From contig NZ_JALLGK010000001.1 of NCBI RefSeq assembly GCF_023072595.1, forward strand, positions 992,001 to 1,056,000: DNA of 64,000 nucleotides, given 5' to 3'. Source of the DNA: Streptomyces sp. XM4193. GTDB taxonomy: Bacteria > Actinomycetota > Actinomycetes > Streptomycetales > Streptomycetaceae. Below the pieces are notes generated by a model, which did not search any database, was not told where the DNA came from, and saw only the letters and a list, made by a program, of their open reading frames with translations. The position numbers were made by a program, and so were the translations under genes. Of this stretch, positions 57,167-64,000 are shown piece by piece. How positions within the stretch are numbered: the stretch's first letter is position 1; each line of letters opens with the position of its first letter.

Positions 57167-57771
57167 CCGGCGACCGGGCGACGGGTCGGCTGCCGGGCGG
57201 ACTGCCGGGCGGGCTGTCGGGCCGGCCGCCGACGGTCCGCGGACGCGGAGACGGTCCTGCCCCTGCCCGCCGCCGGCCGCCGTGCCCCTCCGCAGCCGGG
57301 GAGTGGTGGCCCGTTCCACGGGCGACCGAGGAAGGCAACGTTTGATTTCGGCCAAAGTGCGGCCGGCGGGAGGCGTCCGCGACTTCTCCGGGCCTGCGCG
57401 GATAGCGGTAACCTGCACGAGTTCGCGGGGCCCGGTGAAAGGCGGTCGGGAAGCCGTGTGCACATGCCTGCGGACTATGTTCCGTTGAAGCGGCAACTTC
57501 ATTCGGGCCGGTTTCCGGACGCCCGGAATCGAGGTGCCGCAGCGGTAATCGGGGCAGAATCGGACAATGCCCGCTGCCGGCGTTCTTCGTCACTATTGAC
57601 CATCGGTGTCGCTCGGGACATGCTGTGTCCCGTGGGGCACGGGGGTATGACTGCAACCCTTTGGGCGGCGCACTCCACCGTGCGGCGAGAAACAACAGAA
57701 CCCCTTGGCGCGCCCGTACTGCCATCAGATTCGGCACGATCGCAGAAACCGCCAGAAAGGGGCCGCTCGCT
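57167..57771. other. gap between selB and the methyltransferase gene
   Basis: 605 bases without a convincing gene. The left part is a CCGGGCGG-rich repeat; from about 57340 the base composition is lower in GC, like the following gene. TTGACC at 57596-57601 could be a -35 for the methyltransferase, but no good -10 follows at 17 bases. The composition change suggests the boundary of a transferred segment. Confidence 0.5.
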
Positions 57772-58656
57772 ATGCCGGACAACAAATCCGAGCTGAAAGC
57801 GCTGAAGGCGACCAAATACACCTCCACGGTGCGCGCGTCCAGTGCTTTCGACCAGTTGCGGGCTTCCGGCTACCGGGCGGGGTTGCGAATTCTGGACCTG
57901 ACCGACCGGTTGCGCGGCCGGGACCACGAGTTGCTGCCGCCGCGCAGGTACCGCCGCTTCATCGGCAACGGCGACTTCCTGAAGGTCGGGCGCCAGATCA
58001 CCGACTACATGCAGGAGGAGCTCGGGGTCGGGCCCTCGCACGACGTGTTGGACGCCGGTTGCGGCGCGGGGCGCATCGCGGTTCCGCTCACCGACGTGCT
58101 CGGCGAGAAGGGCTCCTACCTCGGCTTCGACATCGTGCCGCACGCCATCGACTGGTGCTCCTCCGTCATCACCGCCAAGCACCCGAATTTTCGGTTCGAG
58201 CATGTCGACATCCGTCAGGAGATCTACAATCCCGACGGAAAGCTTTCGGCTGCGGATTTCCGATTCCCGGCCGCGGATTCCGCGTTCGACGTGGTCGCGA
58301 TGGTGGGTCTCATCAGTCATCTGCTCCCGCCCGAGCTGGACAATTACCTGACCGAGGCGGCTCGTGTGCTGCGGCCCGGCGGCCAGTGCTTCGCGACGGC
58401 CTATCTCGTCGACGACAAGGTGGCCGAAAACATCGCCCAGGGGCGCACCGCGTTCACCTTCACAAATGATCATGGCGAATACTACGTGCATTCGAAGGAA
58501 GAGCCGACGTACGCGATCGCGTACCGGGTCGAGTATCTGCGCGAGGCGGCCGCGCGATATGGTCTGCACCTGCGTCGGGAACCGAAGCCGGGGACCTGGG
58601 GCACCTCCACCGAGAGGCCGGCCTCAATGGACCTGCTCGTCCTCGAACGCGACTGA
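57772..58656 (+). CDS. class I SAM-dependent methyltransferase
   Basis: A 294-residue methyltransferase. The SAM-binding motif is VLDAGCGAGR near residue 90, followed by the acidic strand-2 residue in GFDIVPHAID and motif IV-like DVVAMVGLISHLLPP near 175. The N-terminal 80 residues include RRYRRFIGNGDF, seen in sugar and small-molecule methyltransferases. It has more A/T third bases than its neighbours (GGATTTCCGATTCCC) which suggests transfer. ATG follows AGAAAGGGG. Substrate unknown; the next genes may belong to the same pathway. Confidence 0.88.
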   Translation: MPDNKSELKALKATKYTSTVRASSAFDQLRASGYRAGLRILDLTDRLRGRDHELLPPRRYRRFIGNGDFLKVGRQITDYMQEELGVGPSHDVLDAGCGAGRIAVPLTDVLGEKGSYLGFDIVPHAIDWCSSVITAKHPNFRFEHVDIRQEIYNPDGKLSAADFRFPAADSAFDVVAMVGLISHLLPPELDNYLTEAARVLRPGGQCFATAYLVDDKVAENIAQGRTAFTFTNDHGEYYVHSKEEPTYAIAYRVEYLREAAARYGLHLRREPKPGTWGTSTERPASMDLLVLERD

Positions 58657-58814
58657 GTGCACAGAGCACCGAATTCTCGCACCGGCATTGCGGTCGGCGA
58701 TTGCGGGTTTGCCGGATTTGCTGGGTTTGCTGGGTTCACCGAAACCGTCGGCGGTCGCCGTGTTCGACGCGGTCGCCGTGCGAGCGAGTACACGAGAGAG
58801 GAAACACTTCCCCA

Positions 58815-59378
58815 ATGGCAGACAACATTCCGGGTGACGGGGGCAGCAGGGGCGTCCTCGTCCTGTCGGGCATCTCCGCGGCGGGCAAGTCGACCGTCGC
58901 ACAGGCTCTGGCCGAGCGGTTAGACCGGTCTGTTCACGTGCGCGGCGACTTCTTCCGCCGCATGATCGTCAACGGCCAGGTCAACATGACCGCCGACCCG
59001 GAGCCGGAAGCCCTGGAGCAGCTGCGTCTGCGGCACCGGCTGGCAGCGGCGTCCGCCGACGCGTACTGCCAGGCGGGCTTCACCGCGATCATCCAGGACA
59101 TCCTGCTCGGCGAGCACCTCCAGGAGATCACCGAGACGATCAAGAGCCGGCCGCTGGCCGTGGTCGTGCTCGCTCCCAACCCCGACGCCGTGCTGGCGCG
59201 GGAGGAGAAGCGCGCCAAGACCGGGTACGGCCCGGACTGGCAGCCCAAGGACCTCGACGCCGTGCTGCGCGGCAGCACTCCGGAGGTCGGCCTCTGGCTG
59301 GACACCTCCGACCAGACCGTCGACCAGACCGTGGACGAGATCCTCAAGCGGGCCTGGACCGAGGGCGCCGTTTCCTGA
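58815..59378 (+). CDS. P-loop kinase/phosphotransferase with a TTA codon
   Basis: A 187-residue P-loop protein of the AAA_33/chloramphenicol-phosphotransferase-like type. Walker A is GISAAGKST near residue 19-27, and the lid is rich in Arg and Lys (REEKRAKTGYG). Codon 36 is TTA (58920-58922), the rare leucine codon read by the bldA tRNA, so translation should depend on development. It could phosphorylate a small molecule or act as a resistance kinase. A 9-base repeat (GTTTGCTGG, three units at 58707-58733) lies upstream. Confidence 0.8.
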   Translation: MADNIPGDGGSRGVLVLSGISAAGKSTVAQALAERLDRSVHVRGDFFRRMIVNGQVNMTADPEPEALEQLRLRHRLAAASADAYCQAGFTAIIQDILLGEHLQEITETIKSRPLAVVVLAPNPDAVLAREEKRAKTGYGPDWQPKDLDAVLRGSTPEVGLWLDTSDQTVDQTVDEILKRAWTEGAVS

Positions 59379-59472
59379 ACGTCCCGGGGCCGGGTCGTGT
59401 CCACCGAGGGGGTGGGCGCGACCCGGCCCCGATCTCATCGCCGGAGCACAACCCCCGAACAGGAGACGTGAG

Positions 59473-60420
59473 TTGCGCACCACCGCCATCGGGCAGGACG
59501 GGCAGCGGGTAGGCGTCGTGGGACTCGGCTGCATGGGGATGTCCTATGCGTACGACCCCCACGGACGGGACGACACGGCCTCGATCGCCGCCATCCACCG
59601 CGCACTGGACCTGAGCGCGAACCTCATCGACACCGCGGACGTCTACGGGCCGCACACCAACGAGGAGTTGGTCGGCCGCGCGCTCGCGGGGCGCCGCGAC
59701 CGGGCGTTCGTCGCGACGAAGGTGGGCTTCGTCCCCGGCGAGACCAGGCTGCGCAAGGACGGCAGGCCCGAGCACATCAGGGCGGCGGTGGACGCGAGCC
59801 TGCGCAGGCTGGGCACCGACCACCTCGACCTCTACCAGCTCCACCGGGTCGACCCCGAAGTGCCGCTGGAGGAGAGCTGGGGCGCCATGGCGGAGACGGT
59901 GCGCGCCGGCAAGGTCCGTGCGCTCGGCCTCTCGGACGTCACCGTGGAGCAGATCCGCACCGCGCAGTCGGTGCACCCGGTGGCCGCGGTGCAGGCGGAG
60001 ATCTCCCTGTGGACCAGGGACTCCCTCGCCGAGCTGGTGCCCTTCACCGCCCGCGAGTCCATCGCGGTGCTCGCCTACTCGCCGCTCGGCCGCGGCTTTC
60101 TCACCGGCCGTTTCGCCTCCAGCGAGGACCTGCCCGCGGACGACTATCGCCTGGTCAACCCCCGCTTCCAGCCCGAGAACCTGGTGGCCAACCTCCCGCT
60201 CGCCGACGCGGTGCGCAAGGTTGCCGACGGCCGCGGTGTCGCGCCCTCGCAGATCGCGCTCGCCTGGGTGCTGGCGCAGGGAGACCACATCGTGGCGATA
60301 CCGGGCACCAAGAACGCGCGTTATGTGGAGGAGAACACCGCCGCCTGCGAACTGCGGCTCACCCGGGAGGAGACGGCGCTGCTCGACGCACTGCCGGCCC
60401 CCGCGGGCGCCCGCCAGTAG
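59473..60420 (+). CDS. aldo/keto reductase
   Basis: A 315-residue NADPH-dependent oxidoreductase with TIM-barrel fold. The catalytic tetrad is visible: Asp and Tyr in LIDTADVYG (near 55-63), Lys in VATKVGF (near 85), His in LYQLHRVD (near 124). The NADP-binding end has PGTKNARYVEEN. TTG start, supported by AGGAGA 5-6 bases upstream. It follows the kinase by 94 bases. Similar reductases act on quinones, sugars or natural-product ketones. Confidence 0.92.
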   Translation: MRTTAIGQDGQRVGVVGLGCMGMSYAYDPHGRDDTASIAAIHRALDLSANLIDTADVYGPHTNEELVGRALAGRRDRAFVATKVGFVPGETRLRKDGRPEHIRAAVDASLRRLGTDHLDLYQLHRVDPEVPLEESWGAMAETVRAGKVRALGLSDVTVEQIRTAQSVHPVAAVQAEISLWTRDSLAELVPFTARESIAVLAYSPLGRGFLTGRFASSEDLPADDYRLVNPRFQPENLVANLPLADAVRKVADGRGVAPSQIALAWVLAQGDHIVAIPGTKNARYVEENTAACELRLTREETALLDALPAPAGARQ

Positions 60421-60695
60421 CGACCGCCGTCGGACGCACCCCGCCACGGACGCACCCCGCAGCACGCAGCACGCAGCCGTCCGCGTCCGCACACCACAGC
60501 CATTCGCACACCCCACCCATCCGCAACCCGCAGCCGTGAACCCGCCGCACCCGTAGAACCCGCCGACCCGGCCGGTGCCGCCCCACCGGGCCACCGCGCC
60601 GCAACGCGCCCTCGCGCCCCGCGGAGGCCGTGCCGGGCGGTGGGCCGGGCGGTGGGCGGACACGGCCGCGCGCCGCGCAGGAAGGAAGGACATCC

Positions 60696-62552
60696 GTGTC
60701 CGAAGCCGACGGGCCCTCACGCCGCAAGGGCCTGCCCGTTCTGACGGCCGCCGTGCGGGAGGAGCCCTGGATCTTCGGTGCGGCGCTCGCGGCCAGCGCC
60801 CTGTACGGCGTCGCACCGGTCGCCACCTCCTGGGCGCTGGGCAGGATCACCGACCGGGTGATCCTGCCCGCGTTCGAGAGCGGGGAGACCTCGTACGCCG
60901 CTCTCGCGGCAGCGGGCGCCGCCATCTTCGCGGTCGCGATGCTGCGGGTGGTCGGTGTGATCGGGCGCCGGGTGGGCGCCGGGCTGATGCAGTTCCGGCT
61001 CCAGTCCACCTACCGGCGCCGAGTCGCCCACCGCTATCTCCACCTGCCGCTGTCGTGGCACCAACGCCACTCCGCGGGACGGCTGTTGTCGACGGTCAAC
61101 TCCGACGTCGAGGCGGTGTGGGCGCCGATCATCCCGCTGCCGACGGCGCTCGGCGTGTTGATCATGCTGGTCTCGGCCATCGGTTCGCTGATCCTGGTCG
61201 ATCCGGTGCTGGCGCTGGTGAGCATCGCGCTCTTCCCGGCCATCGGACTGCTCAACGTCTTCTACCAGCGCAGGCTCTCCCCGCTGGCGGCACGCGCGCA
61301 GAGCCTGCGCGCCGAAGTGGCCGACATCGCGCACGAGAGCTTCGACGGCGCCGTGGTGGTGAAGACCCTCGGCCTGGAGTCGCACGAGTCCGCGCGGATG
61401 GCGGAGCGGGCGGAAGCCCTGCGGGACGCCAATGTCGCGGTCGGCAGGATGCGGGGGCGCTTCGACCCGCTGCTGGACGCCCTGCCCAACCTCGGCATCC
61501 TGACGGTTCTGGCGGTCGGCACCAGCCGGATGGCCTCCGGGGCGATCGGCGTCGCCGAACTGGTGCAGGTGGCCTATCTGTTCACGATGATCGCCTTCCC
61601 GGTGCGGGCCTTCGGCTGGGTGCTGGCGGAACTGCCGCGTTCCGCGGTCGGCTGGGAGCGGGTGCGCGCCGTGCTGGACGCCGAGGGCGAGATGCCCAGC
61701 GGCGAGCTGCGGCTGACCGACCCCGGCCCGCTCAACCTCGACGCCCGCGGGGTGAGTTACGCCTACAACGGCAGCGATGTGCTGCGCGACGTGACGCTCA
61801 GCACCGGCGCGGGCAGCACGGTGGCGGTGGTGGGTCCGACCGGCTCGGGCAAGTCCACCCTGGCGGCGCTGATGGTGCGGCTGATCGACCCCGACCGCGG
61901 CGATGTGCTGATGGACGGGATGAACGCGCGGCAGATGCGTTCGGGCGAGGTGGCGTCCGCGGTGGCCTTCGTCCCGCAGGAGGCGCTGCTCTTCGACGAC
62001 ACCGTCCGCGGCAACGTCCTGCTCGGTCTGGAGCGGGACGACGCGGCCGTCTGGGAGGCGCTGGAGGCGGCCGATGTCGCCCAGGTGGTGCGCGAGTTGC
62101 CGGACGGGCTCGACGCCCGGGTCGGTGAACGCGGCGCCACCCTCTCCGGCGGCCAGCGCCAACGCGTCGCGCTGGCACGGGCGTTGGTGCGCCGGCCGCG
62201 ACTGCTGGTGCTGGACGACGCCACCTCCAGCGTCGACCCGGAGGTGGAGAGCCGCATCCTCAATCGGCTGCGCACCTCCCAACTGCCCTCCACCGTCGTG
62301 GTGGTGGCCTACCGCAAGGCGACCATCGCACTCGCCGACCACATCGTCTACGTGGACCGCGGCCGGGTCGCGGACGCCGGCTCGCACGCCGAACTCCTCG
62401 CCCGCTGCACGGGGTACCGCTCGCTGGTCACCGCCTACGAGGGCGAGCAGAACGGGCACCGGGCCGAGGACGGTGCCGGGGACGACGGAAGCGAGGGGGA
62501 CGCGCGGGTCGGCGCGTCCGCCGCAGAAGCCGAGGAGGAACGGACCGCATGA
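60696..62552 (+). CDS. ABC exporter half-transporter 1
   Basis: A 618-residue fused permease-ATPase. About six membrane helices occupy 20-310. The nucleotide domain has Walker A GPTGSGKST near 379, signature LSGGQRQR near 482 and Walker B LLVLDDATSSVD. GTG 60696 is chosen behind GGAAGGAAGGA. It is coupled to the second half-transporter by ATGA overlap, so they likely form a heterodimeric exporter. A variant residue is seen in the last part, a polar Glu/Gly-rich tail of about 30 residues. Confidence 0.93.
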   Translation: MSEADGPSRRKGLPVLTAAVREEPWIFGAALAASALYGVAPVATSWALGRITDRVILPAFESGETSYAALAAAGAAIFAVAMLRVVGVIGRRVGAGLMQFRLQSTYRRRVAHRYLHLPLSWHQRHSAGRLLSTVNSDVEAVWAPIIPLPTALGVLIMLVSAIGSLILVDPVLALVSIALFPAIGLLNVFYQRRLSPLAARAQSLRAEVADIAHESFDGAVVVKTLGLESHESARMAERAEALRDANVAVGRMRGRFDPLLDALPNLGILTVLAVGTSRMASGAIGVAELVQVAYLFTMIAFPVRAFGWVLAELPRSAVGWERVRAVLDAEGEMPSGELRLTDPGPLNLDARGVSYAYNGSDVLRDVTLSTGAGSTVAVVGPTGSGKSTLAALMVRLIDPDRGDVLMDGMNARQMRSGEVASAVAFVPQEALLFDDTVRGNVLLGLERDDAAVWEALEAADVAQVVRELPDGLDARVGERGATLSGGQRQRVALARALVRRPRLLVLDDATSSVDPEVESRILNRLRTSQLPSTVVVVAYRKATIALADHIVYVDRGRVADAGSHAELLARCTGYRSLVTAYEGEQNGHRAEDGAGDDGSEGDARVGASAAEAEEERTA

Positions 62553-64000
62553 GCCGTATCGGGGGCTCCCACCACAGCGCGACCGGCACGCTGAAGCGGC
62601 TGTTCGCCACCTCGCCGACGCTGCGGCGCGGCCTGCTCATCGTCCTGCTGCTCGCGGTGGTCGCGGCCGCGGGCCGGGTGGTGGTGCCGATCGCGGTGCA
62701 GGTGACGCTCGACACCGGAATCCAGTCCGAGGAGGGGCCGCGCACGGGATTCGTGCTCGGTTCGGTCGGCGTCTGCGCGGTGGCGGTGCTCTGCACGGCG
62801 TGGATCACCTTCCGGATGAACCACCGGCTCTACCGGGAGGTGGAGACGGCACTCGCGGAGATGCGCAAGAAGGCGTTCCGGCGGGTGCACGATCTGTCCG
62901 CGCCCGCGCTCGGCGGCGAGCAGCGCGGTGATCTGGTCGCCAGGGTCACCGGCGATGTGGACCAGTTCAGCATCTTCCTCCAGTTCGGCGGCATGCTGCT
63001 GGTCAGCGGCTGCCAACTGCTGGTGGGCAGCGCGGTGATGTTCGCCTACTCCTGGGCGCTGGCGCTGACCGTGTGGGCGGTCTTCCTGCCGCTCGCACTG
63101 ATCCTGCCGCGGCTCCAGCACCGGCTCTCCTTCCGCTACGCCGACGTCCGCACCCGCGCGGGCGCGATGCTCGCCACCACCGGCGAAGCCGTCGCCGGCG
63201 CCGCGGTGATCCGTGCGCACAACGCCTCGGGACTGATCGGCAGCCGCATCGACACCGCAGTGGAGGACCACCGCAAGGCGCAGGGCAGGGCGCAGCGACT
63301 GGTGGCCGTCACCCTCTCCAGCGGGGAGATCGCCGCGGCGCTGGCCATCGGCGCGGTGGTGAGCTTCGGCGTCGTGCTGGGCGTCAACGGCCACATGACA
63401 GCGGGGGAGTTGGTCGCCTTCCTCTTCCTGGTGACGCTCTTCATCGGCCCGGCGCAGATGAGCACCGAGGTGCTCAACGAGCTCCAGAACGCACTCGCCG
63501 GGCTGCGCCGCACGCTCGCCGTCATCGAGGCGCCGCGCGAGGTCGAGGACCCGGGCGAGAAGGGTGTGGAGCTGGAGCCCGGCCCGGTGGGCGTCGGCTT
63601 CGAGGAGGTGGAGTACGCCTACCCCGACGGCGGACTGGTGCTGCACGGGGTCTCGGTGGAGATCGCACCGCGCAGCCGGGTCGCCGTGGTCGGCGAGACC
63701 GGCTCCGGCAAGTCGACCTTCGTCAAACTGCTGACCAGGCTGGCCGATCCGTCCTCCGGACGGGTGCTGCTCGGCGGGGTGCCGCTGACGGACGTGCCGC
63801 TGGAGTCGCTGCGGCGGCGGGTGGTGATGGTGCCTCAGGACGGATTCCTCTTCAACACCACGGTCGGCGAGAACATCCGCTACGGCCGCGCCGACGTCGG
63901 CGACGAGGAGGTCCGCGCCGCGCTGGCCGATCTCGGGCTCACCGGCTGGGCCGAATCGCTCCCCGACGGTCTGCGGACCCCGGCCGGGCCGCGCGGCGAG
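62549..64000 (+). CDS. ABC exporter half-transporter 2 (cut by window end)
   Basis: The first 484 residues are in the window and the frame is open at the edge. The membrane part (RGLLIVLLLAVVAAAGRVVVPIAV and further helices) runs to about 320 and the nucleotide domain begins with VGFEEVEYAYP. Walker A is VGETGSGKST near 381 and the Q loop is MVPQDGFLF near 427; signature and Walker B lie beyond the edge. It starts at ATG in the overlap with its partner. Confidence 0.92.
   Translation, partial: MSRIGGSHHSATGTLKRLFATSPTLRRGLLIVLLLAVVAAAGRVVVPIAVQVTLDTGIQSEEGPRTGFVLGSVGVCAVAVLCTAWITFRMNHRLYREVETALAEMRKKAFRRVHDLSAPALGGEQRGDLVARVTGDVDQFSIFLQFGGMLLVSGCQLLVGSAVMFAYSWALALTVWAVFLPLALILPRLQHRLSFRYADVRTRAGAMLATTGEAVAGAAVIRAHNASGLIGSRIDTAVEDHRKAQGRAQRLVAVTLSSGEIAAALAIGAVVSFGVVLGVNGHMTAGELVAFLFLVTLFIGPAQMSTEVLNELQNALAGLRRTLAVIEAPREVEDPGEKGVELEPGPVGVGFEEVEYAYPDGGLVLHGVSVEIAPRSRVAVVGETGSGKSTFVKLLTRLADPSSGRVLLGGVPLTDVPLESLRRRVVMVPQDGFLFNTTVGENIRYGRADVGDEEVRAALADLGLTGWAESLPDGLRTPAGPRGE

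Overview
The window is high-GC DNA with the codon bias of a Streptomyces-type actinomycete: GTG and TTG starts, GGAGG ribosome sites, and only one TTA codon noticed inside a called gene. About 1-10.5 kb is housekeeping sequence in an order I recognise from Streptomyces chromosomes: ispD, ispF, an F420/PPOX-fold gene, cysS, rlmB, a DoxX-type membrane protein, a sugar-nucleotidyltransferase-like gene, a small secreted protein and msiK. A tRNA-Thr (TGT) with a strong terminator ends this block. The 3' end of the tRNA is repeated 1.07 kb downstream around a lower-GC orphan gene, which looks like the scar of an integrated element and marks the start of accessory DNA.

From 11.9 to 42.7 kb lies a nonribosomal peptide locus. 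A leftward, translationally coupled operon encodes a LanB-like protein, a stand-alone adenylation domain, a PLP dehydratase-fold enzyme, a free carrier protein and a second LanB-like protein. Both LanB-like proteins lack an elimination domain, so they resemble peptide aminoacyl-tRNA ligases or split LanBs more than complete lantibiotic dehydratases. The rightward arm encodes an MbtH protein, a peptidase E-like protein, two NRPSs (C-A-T-C-A-T and C-A-T-C-A-T-TE; the third A domain has a clear threonine code), a P450 and an MFS exporter. A large LAL-type LuxR regulator follows, reading leftward.

At 42.9-48.4 kb sits a small RiPP-like locus: a 73-residue precursor-like peptide, a class II lanthipeptide synthetase (LanM) with an intact-looking dehydratase site but no cyclase zinc ligands, and two coupled LuxR-type regulators divergent from it. 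It may make a dehydrated peptide without lanthionine rings.

The selenocysteine machinery is complete at 52.5-57.2 kb: selD, tRNA-Sec (TCA), selA and selB. Beside selD, in the same direction, is a redox operon: an unknown protein, a MauE-like membrane protein, a thioredoxin-fold membrane protein (CxxC), a Tat-exported protein with 12 cysteines plus two peptidoglycan-binding repeats, and a membrane protein whose frame is interrupted by one in-frame TGA. After that TGA the frame stays open for 193 more codons, no ATG or GTG start follows, and a hairpin with a bulged U and a GGU loop lies 33 nt downstream. This is the best candidate for a new selenoprotein and the most interesting feature of the window.

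The right end (57.8-64 kb) holds a lower-GC SAM methyltransferase, a P-loop kinase with a TTA codon, an aldo/keto reductase and a coupled pair of ABC exporter half-transporters; the second half runs off the window.
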